Shown: positions 40,200 through 50,550 of the stretch, piece by piece | Layout of the letters: each line of letters begins with the position of its first letter | Numbering within the stretch: the stretch's first letter is position 1 | Source of the DNA: Eutreptiella sp. 'Long Island Sound 2002' | Taxonomy: Eukaryota; Euglenozoa; Euglenophyceae; Eutreptiales; Eutreptiaceae | Reading direction: 5' to 3' | Assembly (NCBI GenBank): GCA_964036045.1 | Contig: OZ038383.1 | Coordinates: forward strand, 95,041,568 to 95,105,567 | DNA length: 64,000 bases | Made by a program: the position numbers and the translations under genes | Notes under the pieces: generated by a model | What the model saw: only the letters and a program-made list of their open reading frames with translations | What the model was told of the DNA's origin: nothing | The model's database searches: none

Positions 40200-40240
40200 T
40201 GTTATATATATGTATATAGATGGATATATATATATATATT
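40200..40240. repeat. (TA)n microsatellite
   Basis: TATATATGTATATAGATGGATATATATATATATATT, within the putative intron upstream of the exon at 39648-40180. Confidence 0.85.
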
Positions 40241-41285
40241 GTAAGCAGACATGGTGCGTGCCTGTTAACAAAAGGGGGCAACAGGCAGCACACACATTGT
40301 CAGAAACGGACAAAAATCTCACACATGTTGTCAGCACAGCATGCAGACCTGGGTGTTCCAAATAGCCCTTTTCAAGGGCTTTCCGAATATACCCCACATA
40401 CCCCCCCTACCTTTGGGACACTCAGTGGACACAAATGAGGCAACAATGGATCCGACCCCTGAAAACGCTCCGTGTTGGCAGGATCAGTACCGTCCCAGAG
40501 AGAAATGCATTGGACTCATGTGTGCAACTGCGAGCACATCGCACCTGCCGGAGTAGCCAGAAGGCTTGGACCTCTTGTTCTTTGATTTCCTGAGGGTGAG
40601 ATGGAGTGAGGTCGCACGGTAGTGTGCCCGCTTCAGACGCGGGGCTCGATGTGACGGGGGTGGTCGATAAAAGGGGGAGTTCAGCGATTCTTCAGAGAGA
40701 CTGATGGGCATTGATGGGTCACACGGCGAAGCCTCAGGGGAGCTTCACTGCTTAATGGCCAAAGAATTGCTACATCAAAATTGGCACATTGGGTCCGATT
40801 CATGGGAATATTTCATTGCATCTGTTTGGGCCCAGAAGCAATGTGGCACCACCACTCCAAGCACCAACGGTTGAAGCATATATGCCGAAGCATGCCGCGG
40901 CATGCTCTTTTTGGATTTTTATTGGAATTCTTTGGAAAAACCTTTCCAGCACCTTTCCAAAAAAATCGAAAAGGTGCTGGACATCGTCTGTGGTTCGATG
41001 AGCATATTCAATTTTCTGGCTGTGGATATCCAATGAATTGTGTCCTCATTCCATGGTATTTGCTTCTTGTCTTTGGTTAAGTACATACCTCAACCAAAAA
41101 ATTCCAAAAAAAATAAAAAAAATAAAAAAAACTTCCAAAGAAAAAGGGGGGCCCGAAGCAGGCCGCCGCACCCTGGAATTGTGCCACTGTACTTGCCAAG
41201 GGCAGGCTCGTGTGTTAACTGCACAACTGCAGCAAAAAGCAGACTTGATGGGCAAGAAAGGTGACAATTTGTGCAGGAGACAGCA
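40241..41285. other. no gene seen
   Basis: Contains an inverted copy of the dispersed repeat (40350-40420) and an A-rich stretch (41095-41145). Confidence 0.45.
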
Positions 41286-41762
41286 TCAAAAACCAGGCAA
41301 AACATGAAAAGCACTGCACACCCCAACCACCTTCCACAGTGACATTCCCAAGTGCATCCCTGGGTCACCCACACGGAGTGGGTGCAAGGCATTGGGGATC
41401 CGCCACCAGCAACAGCTTTGGCAGGAGGGGCCTGGTGGGAGGTCAAATCTGCAGGTTTTCTTGCCCTGTCCTCTCTTGCAGTCTTTTTTCTCCGCCGCCC
41501 TCAGTCTGCGTGTCATGCGGAAGGGGTGTTTTGACTCACGATCGCCTGCATCTGCATCAGAACGCTGTGCACCATTTGTTCGGCCCTCAAAAGCTGATGC
41601 CGAGGCAACGTGTAGTGACACAACTTGTGCCACAGTTTGAGACCCCTTGAGAGTACCTAATTCTACCCTCCAAAATTTTTCAACACCCGACCCGCCTGAG
41701 GCATTGGGGGCGAGGAACGCGTCTGCGGACAAAAGGGCGTTGGTACTGTTGGTACTGCTGCT
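41286..41762 (-). CDS. hypothetical ORF
   Basis: Frame of about 159 codons with fairly ordinary composition: a Ser/Thr/Asn-rich N terminus, EKFWRVELGTLKGSQTVAQV, a basic middle (FRMTRRLRAAEKKDCKRGQG), then a Cys/Trp cluster (CQSCCWWR). No ATG begins the frame, so it would be an exon or a fragment. No family is recognised and no same-strand neighbour supports it. Confidence 0.25.
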   Translation of the reverse strand, partial: SSSTNSTNALLSADAFLAPNASGGSGVEKFWRVELGTLKGSQTVAQVVSLHVASASAFEGRTNGAQRSDADAGDRESKHPFRMTRRLRAAEKKDCKRGQGKKTCRFDLPPGPSCQSCCWWRIPNALHPLRVGDPGMHLGMSLWKVVGVCSAFHVLPGF

Positions 41763-42101
41763 CAAGGGCCGTCATGACGGGGGGTGCCAGTCACGGCGGA
41801 GGTGGCTGCTGCTGCAGGTGCTCGGGCGAGGGAGTACAAGCGACAGCCAAGCAACCAGGGTTTTGCTACTCCCTCGGTCAACACGGGCCGACCCCGATCA
41901 CTCGGACTGGCAGCAGGGATGGTCCCGCTTGCCATGGGATGGGGGCACCGTAGTCCCTGGGTCCCACCGCCCGTGGCGAAACAGGCACAACGTGCCGGGA
42001 ACGGCCCCCCTCCTGGTCTGCTTAGGGTACCCCGCCCCTCCCTTTGCGCAAGCACGGCCACGGTCCCAAAAATCCAGGCAAACCAGCGATTCAACGCCCA
42101 C

Positions 42102-42292
42102 CCCGTGCTTAGCCATAATCCGACAATGGCCGTCACCCCCGGTATCCCACCGGCAGGAAATCACTGTTCAGATGTCCAGCAAACGCGGCGGAGCCACCCC
42201 GTGCTTAGCCATAATCCGACGATGGTCGTCACCCCCGGTATCCCACCGGCAGGAAATCAATGTTCTCGTGTCCAGCACACGCGGTGGAGCCA
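42102..42292 (+). repeat. 96-bp tandem duplication
   Basis: Two consecutive copies starting CCCCGTGCTTAGCCATAATCCGAC. The second differs at about nine positions. A third, short start (CCCCGTGCTTAGAC) follows at 42338. Confidence 0.85.
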
Positions 42293-42689
42293 CGGCCACA
42301 TATCGTCCATACGCGGCGTGCTTGCGCCCCGTTGCGCCCCGTGCTTAGACATGCCCATGCTTGCGTGCAACACACACACGCACCAACAAAGCACGGTACA
42401 TGACAACTATGCCAAGAAGAGCAATGTTAGGCATGGCCGAAAATCACATCAAAACAAACAGCGTTGGGTTGCAATGTGCGGTACAATGTTGTTATGAACA
42501 GAATGCACAATCACAGATGTGAATGAGCCCCCCTTTCCCTTTTGCAAGTGCGTCACAAACACCCAATCCTGCATTCAGGACCACAAAAAACAGCGGTCCA
42601 AAAAATCCTGAAAACAGCATTTCAGCCGGCACTCTCTGCTTGGACAAGCCTGTGCTTGCGCAAGAAGGGGGGGGGGGGGGGCGGCTCAC

Positions 42690-42950
42690 AGAGCTTACAA
42701 CACGACTCCTCGAGCTGAGGGCACGACTGCCAGAGCTTGGGGCACGACCCACACAGGTTTGGGCACAGCCGACAAAGCTTAGAGCACGGCTCAAAGCGCT
42801 GAGGACACGACTGACTCACCTTAGGGCATGGCTGAGCGAGCTTAAGGCACGCCCCACAGAGCTTAGGTCACAATTCAAAGAGATTAGGTAAAGTGTCACC
42901 GATTTTAGGGCCAGCTCACGGAGCTTGGGGCACAACTCATTCCGCTGAGG
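42690..42950 (+). repeat. 24-bp minisatellite encoding an 8-residue repeat
   Basis: About ten degenerate copies of GAGCTTAGGGCACGACTCACA-like units. The 24-bp period keeps the frame, and the plus strand reads LRARLPEL-type octads (LTELTTRLLELRARLPEL) up to a TAG at about 42889. The frame begins after a G tract (42667-42680). It could be a coiled-coil-like coding repeat or a minisatellite that happens to be open. Confidence 0.6.
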
Positions 42951-45198
42951 GGGTTCCTGCGTCAACGCCCCTTTTCGAGGACCGTGGGAGAGGCACATGG
43001 GCTGCACACCTCTCGTCCCATGGTCTCGGACAGCCCAAGGTCCACGAGGCCAATGGCCGCCCGCTCCATGCGGCCCCTCATCAACAGCGCCCGATAATCC
43101 TGCGTGCACAGATGAGGACACGGCACGGGCGCGGGCCCACCCAGGCCTCCAAACCGGTCGCACCACCCACAGCGTGTCCAAGGTGGAGTGCCGTCGCCGT
43201 GGGTGCAACAGGGCGGTCATTCGGGCAAGGGCCTTGTGCTGTGGCCCCGGAGTGACATGCGGTTTGTAACCCCCTCCCCAGGGATGCAACCCTCCCCCCC
43301 CCCCCTCAAACAGGACAAGTCATCCAGGGGCTCTGTTGACACAACCAAAACATGTTCGGGCCTACAGAGGGTCAGAATGAGCAGTGGCGAGAGGCCAATA
43401 GGCGCCGCCAAGGCAAACAATCAGATACCGAGGCCTTGTGCCAACCCCCCCCCCCCCCTCTCTGGGGCGCCCAGCCTATGTCCAGCCACTGTCTCCCGGA
43501 CAGCAAGTGCCAGCTTCAATGGCGTTTGTAACTGACAGTAACCACCCCCAACCGCTTCGGCAACCTCCTCCAACCGCCTGTCTAACCGCCCCTGGGGCCG
43601 GCTCAGAGGTCCATTCCCTTCTAATGCATCCCTGCCCATCCCCCTCGTGTGCACACACGGCCCACGGTCCCGGGGGGCGCGGGGGGGGGGGGGATACTCC
43701 GTGTCCAGGAAAAAAATGAATCTACAAATTCTGGCGCAACAAAACCCGTGCTATTTCTTAAAAATGAGCGAACAAAGATGCAGGGTTGGCAAAAGCTGCT
43801 CATGAGAACCAGTGGATGGTTGCTGTAATTTCCTGGAGGGCTTTCCTGGTGCATCGGACTGCAAACCCCCTGTGATTGGGGTTGATGGGATGGGGGGCCC
43901 TGGCGGAGGGTGTCGTGGCCGACGTGCACCCCCTTCATGTCCACGCGTGAGCTTGGCCTTGTCGGCCGTTGCAGCAGATGCGGCTTTTTCCCCTCTTCTG
44001 CACCCAAAAGGAAACAGAACGTCCTCGGCGATGACACCCAAGACATCGTATTGCCAGCGAGTGTTTCAGCCAATACACAACAGGGGGGTTGGTGGGCCGT
44101 AAATGGGAAATTTGGCGTTTCAATTTGGCCGCCAAATTTTCCATGCCAAATCCAGGCTTCCTGCTTTGTCCTCCTATCCCCTTGTGCTTTGCATGCTCCA
44201 TGTGACATTCCTTGTTCCTTGCTTCCGCCAAATTTCCCCCATCCAAATTTACCACACCCAACTTAAGTATCCTCCCAGCGCAGGGGCCCCCGTTGGCCTG
44301 GGGCGGGGGGGCGGGGGGGCACAGGGTGGAATTTCTGTGCCACAAATTGTGTGCGAAAATTTTGTGCGCAATTTGTTTGGTTCTTTTAAGGATTTGCACA
44401 GGTTTTCGTTAGGCTGTGTCTTTGTTCACTTGTACCATGCCAAAGGATTTGGTTGATGATGATTGGTTACCCATGGAAGCTGCAGAAGTGCTGAAGTGGT
44501 CTTTCCTCATTTGTAGCGTTCCTGTGCAGACGAGAGTGCTGGTTGCCACAGCACGCCGCTGTGACGCCCAGAGGCAAGCCCTGCATACATCCTCCAGCCC
44601 CTCCTTGTTCACCTTCCCACACACAATGCGTCCAAACTGTGACGCACTAACGCACGGGGTCGTCCTGCCATGGCAACGCCGTGCTTCCACAAGGACATGG
44701 CCGCACGCAGGGCAACAAGCGCTGCACGTACGCATGACCTGATATGCATATGCAGCAATGTTCAGCAGTCCCCAATGATACTTACGTTCTTCACCACCTC
44801 ACCATATGTACATTTGACAGACCGCTTATGTATTCTTGTGGCTGCCGTGTTTTGTCGACCACCATGATTGGTCTGCATCTTAACGACAAGGGCAGCTCCT
44901 TTCCGCCCATTTGACCTTGCACTAAGGCTGGCACTCAAGGAGAGGGGGGCAGGGGTGCCACAAAGGCTCAGCACGTGTGCCGGTTGATATGTCTGGGTGT
45001 ACGCACGGGGGTGGGGTCTGGCTCAGCATTGCCTGTGACGCAGACAGTAAGGAAACGGATGTTTGGTGCGCGAGAGTGAGACAACTGTCCCTCTGCTCAG
45101 AGGTGCTGCAGCTGCCCCTTTGGGGTCCCTTCCCCTTTGGGGTCCCTTCCCCTTTCTTGTGACGAGTCCACTCGGAACGTCCTGATTGCTTCCCCCTC
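42951..45198. other. no supportable gene; duplications and G/C tracts
   Basis: Includes the second copy of the 140-bp duplication (43472-43605), C and G tracts near 43300, 43447 and 43681, and a GC-rich patch at 42990-43210. A Cys-rich minus-strand frame (44735-44409, CSACCPACG) is too weak to call. Confidence 0.4.
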
Positions 45199-45687
45199 TC
45201 AAAACAGCCCCCAAACGTTGTGGCCACAAAACCCGTATAAACGCCCCCTCTTCCCCACAAACATGGCACAATCAGGAGGATAATACGGCTTGTCACCCAT
45301 TTCATCATCTTTGAAGTGGCCCTTGGCCCGTTGGGGCCCTTCGCGGTCCCAAATGAGTACATCTGCAGAGGGGCCCAGCGCTGCAGGACACACCCAAACA
45401 ACAACACAATGCCCTTCCTGTTGATGTCGCCAAATGGTTGCGCCGCGTGCGCGCCACGTCAGGTGCTCCCCGGTTGTCAATGGTGGGGGGGAGGGGGGTA
45501 ACACCGATGGTTTCCATTCACCGAGTGCATAGTATTTTCTGAACCAGACCAACCCTAGGCCTTTGGCTGCAGTGCGCCACAACTGCAACGGCGCGTGCAG
45601 ATGGGCCTTGGTGCAATGCGGACAGGGGCTGGTGCACCTGCGCCAGCTCTTTTGAGAGAGCCTGTCGGATCTTGCGCTCGGACCCAA
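45199..45687 (-). CDS. weak hypothetical ORF
   Basis: 162 codons crossing a G-rich tract near 45485-45498. Portions look like protein (GLGLVWFRKYYALGEWKP, DVLIWDREGPQRAKGHFKDD), but the frame probably joins unrelated segments. The stretch around 45395-45420 matches a dispersed sequence at 25395-25420. No function is suggested. Confidence 0.2.
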   Translation of the reverse strand: MGPSARSDRLSQKSWRRCTSPCPHCTKAHLHAPLQLWRTAAKGLGLVWFRKYYALGEWKPSVLPPSPPPLTTGEHLTWRARGATIWRHQQEGHCVVVWVCPAALGPSADVLIWDREGPQRAKGHFKDDEMGDKPYYPPDCAMFVGKRGRLYGFCGHNVWGLF

Positions 45688-45904
45688 TCATATGCAGCCT
45701 CTGGAGCTGGTCTTGCATTGTCTGCACATGCTCCAGCCATCTGGCATTGATCCGCCTGGTCCTGCGGTCCTCCTCCGTTTTCTGCAGGTATGGTGAAGGG
45801 CCGATTCACAAAGCATATCTCTCTGGGACATTTGGTTTATGCCAACACGGAGCAAATTCACATTTTTTCAGGTTTTTCTCAACTTTTGGTCTAATGCACC
45901 AAAA

Positions 45905-46400
45905 TGTCGTTCCCTTGGGGGGGGTATGTGTATGCTTTTCGAAATCTGTGAGAAAAGGCCGTTTCAGAAATGTATGGGTTGGGGGGGGGTAGGTGACCAT
46001 ATTTTTGAGTACCGAGGCCGAACTTTTCGGCGTTTCAGGGTTTTCGGGCCTCAGCCTGCTCCGCTCACACGTGCGGGACACCAACTCACAGGTTTTCCCC
46101 TGGGTGCTCCGACATATTGTGGAGTTGGAGCAAAGTGAAAGGAGGTAAATGGATGCATTTTGACGTGCTGAATCCAAATATCGTGGTCTCATGTCCCAAC
46201 TTGACAGCCTGTTTGAGAAATTCTGCAATCTTTGATTTCTTGCACTCTGGTGAGCTTGATGCTGCAAGTTGCACCAGGCATCACCCGGGTGTCCAAGGTA
46301 GTTATTGGTCAAAGTCTTCAACATATTGGGGTCTTGAGGGGACCCATATTGCACATGTCTTCTACACATCAAATGCAACAAATCCACCCGAATGACTTGA
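45905..46400 (+). repeat. long copy of the dispersed repeat related to 9110-9420
   Basis: Begins with the TATGTGTATGCTTTTCGAAATC ... ATGTATGGGTTGGGGGGGGG block. It continues with GGGTTTTCGGGCCTC, CGACATATTGTGGAGTTGGAG and an ATGCATTTTGACGTGCTGAATCC stretch, parallel to 9244-9395. An inverted short copy lies at 46505-46620. Confidence 0.55.
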
Positions 46401-46620
46401 CCCTCATATGCCCATATGTTGGAGTAATGGGGGTAGGGGTGCGGTGCAGTCTGTCTGAAACCGGACTAGAACAGGCAAAAAAAACCCAACCTGTCAACGG
46501 TAACGGCCAATTTTCGAAAAAATATGGTTCCGGACCCCCCCCTAACCCATACATCTCCGAAAAGGACTTTTCAAGGGCTTTCCGAATATACCCCACATAC
46601 CCCTACCTACGGGACACTCA

Positions 46621-47639
46621 GTGAGCACAAATCAGGCAACAATGGCACCGACCCTGGAAAACGCTCCGTGTTGGCATGTTCCCCAACGTCCCAGAGAGAT
46701 ATGTGCACCGCAGCCAAAGGGCACAGGGTGTAAACCCCCCATCAAGAGGCAGAGGGGGGCAGGGGTGCCATAAAGACTAAGTCCGTGTGCAGTACCTACC
46801 AGTGTTCGCACTTGTTCGGGTCCACATTTTTTGTCCCTGGACGGGCAGCAAAAGTACCATGGAAAGGGGGGAAGGGTGGCTGAATGTAGGGAATTATGGG
46901 GGCTTCAGCGCAGCTCGCCCTGGCCAAGACATTCAGGGCTCTCAAGCACTGTATTCATGGGGGTAGGGGTGCCTGATAGACCCAGCGTCGGATGCCACGT
47001 GTCGGATGGGGATTCAGCCTTTGCTCTTTAGTCAACCAAACACGCCAGGGGGGCCTGCCTCCTCAGTTTCTGATATAACCCACCCAAACCAAAAAAGCAA
47101 CAGTGGCCAAAGGTCCCCATAGGGAAAGGGGGCGGGGAGGCTGACTGTTCAAGGGGGCGGCTGCTTGAAGGAAGGGGGGGGGGGGCATTCTGATTGTATT
47201 GCCTTGGATACCCTTGTAATGATGAATGATGACAAATAAGAATGGGAATGAACAAGACCACCAGGAAGCCCCTTTACCACCACCAACACCTTTGAATGCC
47301 CCATTGACAATAGGGGATGCTGCACTTTTGCACCTTTTGCCAAAATTGCCCCATACCACTGGGGATGCTCAACCAACTGGTTTCAGGCTGTTTCAATTTC
47401 CACAACTTTTTGGGACTTTTCATGCACTGAAAAGAGGCAAAAGAATCCAGCGCAAAACCACTTGTTCGAGCATCCGCAAAACTGAGGGATAACTGTTGAG
47501 AAGGCTGTTTTGGACCCTTTTGTGATCCTTTTTCCAAAACAACATGGCCCCTTTTCAAGGCTTTTGGGGTGTTTAACCAGGCTTAAATGGATTAAAACAT
47601 GGCTCATTTGGAGCTCAAAAAGGTCGAAAATGCACATCG
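46621..47639. other. no gene seen
   Basis: Low-complexity and repeat-derived sequence with a G tract near 47176. Confidence 0.45.
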
Positions 47640-48010
47640 TGCTGTGCCCAGAGTGCATGACTTACTGTCTGCACGGTGCAATTTGCGGTGTGACGACTAT
47701 TCTTTGTGTATATTGTGCGCAGTGCGGGGTGCAAAGTGCAGCGTGCAGTGTAAAATGTGCAGTGTGCAGTGCACATTGTGCAGTGTGCACAGTACCAAGT
47801 GTCCAGTGTGCACAGTGTCCAGCACCAGAGGCAGTGGATGGAGTGTGCACTGGACAAGGGTGCCTGGTGCATAGTGATGCACTGTGTAATGTGCAAAGTG
47901 TGCAATTTGTGCTGGGGCCTGGTGCACTGTTCGCAGTAATGTGCAGAGTGTGCAGTGTGCACTATGCACGGCGCAGAGTGTTGAGTGAACAAAGTGCGCA
48001 GTGTGCACTC
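47640..48010 (+). repeat. degenerate GTGCA(G/C)TGTGC low-complexity tract
   Basis: Dense GTGCAGTGTGCA, GTGCACAGTG and related words over about 370 bp without a fixed period. Apparent Cys-rich frames here are products of this composition. Confidence 0.75.
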
Positions 48011-48449
48011 TGCAAAATGGTGCCAATGGGTCATGAGTGCTCGCTAGTGGTGTGCAAAGGGCGTGCAAACGTTCCCATTCATCATTATTCATCACCACAA
48101 GGTTTCCCAAGGCACAGCATGGTGCACAAAGTGGAGAAGAGTAGATGAATCTTCAAAAACTAGGCAGTGCAGGTTCACTTTAAGGTTGGCTTGGGCCATC
48201 TTTTGAACCCAAAAGGGTGGTTTTTGAGCTGCCAGTCGGGCCGAAAAGGTACCAAAGAGTGCCTCAAAACATTTTCTAATTTCTATTTCAGTTGGTTTTA
48301 ATTCATGTGGCCCCTATAAAATACATCTTTGGCACCATAAACTGGCCAAAAAAAGGTATATGCTGGCCTTTTTTGACAGTTTCGGCAACCCACCCAGGGG
48401 GGGGGGGGGGTACAAAAAACTTGCACGAAATTTTTTCCGGACCCCAAAA

Positions 48450-48730
48450 CCTGAAGGCACCTCGCAGAGGTTGTTAGATCAAAGCCAGGCAGGCCCGTAC
48501 ATAGGGGAAACCGCCACATACCCCCTCTTTTGGGCCTTTTTGGGCCTATTCGCATACCCTAAACCAAGGGGTTGAATCGTTCGCTTAACCCCTTGTAAAA
48601 TCATTATTTTGTCCAATAAATGCATCCCCCAATGAGTTTTTGGTCCGGACCCCCCTAGACACCCCCCCACATGCAACCCACTTTTTTGAGGTTTTGAGGG
48701 AGGGGGGGGGGGGGGGATGTCGAAAAAATG
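48450..48730 (+). repeat. module V of the composite repeat
   Basis: CACCTCGCAGAGGTTGTTAGATCAAAG.CAGGC..GCC(C)GTACATAGGGGAAA, then TTTTGGGCC, GGGGTTGAATCGTT, CCTTGTAAAATCATTATTTTGTCCAATAAATGCATC and a G14 tract. Further copies start near 50626 and 51197. Confidence 0.75.
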
Positions 48731-48982
48731 ACCTCCCCTTTTTTTGGTCAATCATGAATCTTTTGGTTTTTTTTGGTTTGGAGCCGAAAAAGTGTTTCCG
48801 GGTCCCGACACCATGGGGTTTGTATGGGGCGGTGTGGGACAAGCGCTCACGCAGTTTATGCAGTTTTCAGCCATTTTTGTTATGTTGGCGGGTTTGGCGA
48901 CCTCGGTGACCCACTCTGAGGGGTGAGAGTGGGGATGTTGTGACGGTATATGCCTAAACCCTGGTCCCATTTCAAATCACGC

Positions 48983-49452
48983 GCGTGATTTCACTTTTTC
49001 TGCGAGATTTTATTTGGCGCGTGATTTCATTTAAACCTTGCGTGTTTTTAGATCTGTCTACCTCAGACACCATGGATTTTGCTTTTCATTCTTTACTTGC
49101 TGATGCACATGACAATGATGAGCTGGAGGTTGATGAATGTTGGGCTGCTGAAACAGATTCTGATTGTGTTACTGTAAGCTCAACGGACGGCGACTCAAAT
49201 GGACCTAAAAATGTTGCAGACCTGGTTGCTGAACAACTTTCCCAAGCAAATGTCCATCGCAAGTTTCTTTGGCAGGAGGTAAAGACTTGTGAATACACAA
49301 TGCAGTGTCTCTCTGTGTTTCTTTTGCTCTTGCCCTTGAGGATTGCTTGCGGTTTGTAGCATTTGACCCGCAGAAATGGTGTGTGATTTTACTTCTACCG
49401 TTTTCAATAAAATCAAGCATGCGTGATTTTATTTTTTCTACGTGATTTTAAT
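48983..49452 (+). repeat. ~34-bp direct repeats flanking a short exon
   Basis: GCGTGATTT(C/T)A(C/T)TTTTTCT(G/A)CG(A/T)GATTTTA at 48983-49016 and 49418-49452, plus single GCGTGATTT words nearby (49019, 49040). The two copies bracket the exon at 49072-49278. Confidence 0.6.
49072..49278 (+). CDS. short acidic first exon
   Basis: Starts at ATG in CACC-ATGG and encodes MDFAFHSLLADAHDNDELEV, an Asp/Ser-rich middle (AAETDSDCVTVSSTDGDSNG), and EQLSQANVHRKFLWQE. It ends at CAG-GAG|GTAAAG, a good splice donor at 49279. The frame after that point is less protein-like, supporting the donor. No downstream exon was identified. Acidic N-terminal exons of this kind occur in transposases, but there is no direct evidence for that here. 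Confidence 0.4.
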
Positions 49453-49910
49453 CAGGGGGGTGGTTTACTAGGACACGAAAGGTCTTTTTTTTGCAGTCTG
49501 TAGCTTTGTTGAGGGCCGGTCAAAACCCGTGCCAAAGACGGGAAACGACTATTTCCACCAATAGTGGCCTACATGAGTGAATGGGCCAGCGCACAACCTG
49601 CTAATTCAGCTTTTCACCTTGGACAGCTCAACAATCGAAGTTTTTGAAACTTCTTTTCTTGATATAGTGACAACACAATATGAGCATCCAAGGTTTGTAA
49701 AGCATGTTGCAGGTAGTATTCATGTGTTTTTCACCTCATTTGGGTATTGGGCGTGTGGGGGGGTGTGAAGCAACGGATACTCAGCTACCATATGACCCCC
49801 GTGACACACGTCATAGGTCATCGCCAACAACATTGTCCTGCTGCACTGCAGCAAAGTATTTAAAGCAAAGTCTCGGCAGGTCACCTCACTCTGCCCTCCC
49901 CATGGGCCCC

Positions 49911-50550
49911 GATTAGGTCAACCGAGGTTGCTTGGGCCAGTTCTCAGGGCTGTCCTCATTTGACTCCTCTGAAATGTGAGATCCCCCGGAGCAGTTTGAG
50001 TCGGTGTCATAAGAGTCTGGCATCTCCTGCAGTCCCAATTCCCCCTAGATATCCTGCACTGATTTTTGGTTCATGACACATTCATACGCCTTTTTTGCTC
50101 CCTTGGACGCCTTGGCGTCTGCGTGTTCATTGCCCGTCACCCCCACATGTGATGGCACCCACAGAATGTCCACGCTGTCCCCCAGTAGCTGCCATTGCCC
50201 CCACAGGTCCTCCCACACGTCTGCATGCGCCAGTGGTCCTCTGGACCCCACCCACTTGTGCCTGGACCACTTGTTGCATTTTCCTGTTAACCCTTTATAC
50301 ACCAGTTCCGAGTCGGTCACCACCAGGAGAGGCCGACCTGGACATTTGTGATACACAGCCCGAAGGGCCGCTTTCAGCTCCGCTCTAGTTATAGATTGCC
50401 GCTCTGTGTTCAACAGCGGCAACTCCTCATTGCGGACATCATTGTCCCCAAACCACACACCATAGCCTGCATGATGCACACCCCCTGTTTCATGCTTGGA
50501 CCCATCGACAAAAGCCACATCCCATCCATTGGGCGTGTGGGGGGGGGGGG
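49911..50550 (-). CDS. RNase HI domain protein
   Basis: Cleaves RNA in RNA-DNA hybrids. The whole type-I fold is visible: VAFVDGSKHETG with AGYGVWFG (first Asp and strands), SITRAELKAALRAV (Glu), LLVVTDSELVYKGL (second Asp), and ILWVPSHVGVTGNEHADAKA (His loop and last Asp). The extended basic segment NKWSRHKWVG resembles the handle of RNase H1. The frame begins inside a G-rich repeat, so the true N terminus is unknown. It reaches TAG 50045-50047 and stays open in frame for 43 more codons with acidic, natural composition (MPDSYDTDSNCSGG) to TAA. It could be a host RNase H1-like gene or the tail of a retroelement. No RT is next to it. Confidence 0.75.

Noticed and set aside
47640-48010. Cys-rich peptides in the GTGCA tract
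   Set aside because: Any frame through this low-complexity sequence yields Cys/Val/Gln-rich peptides, and no gene structure is visible.
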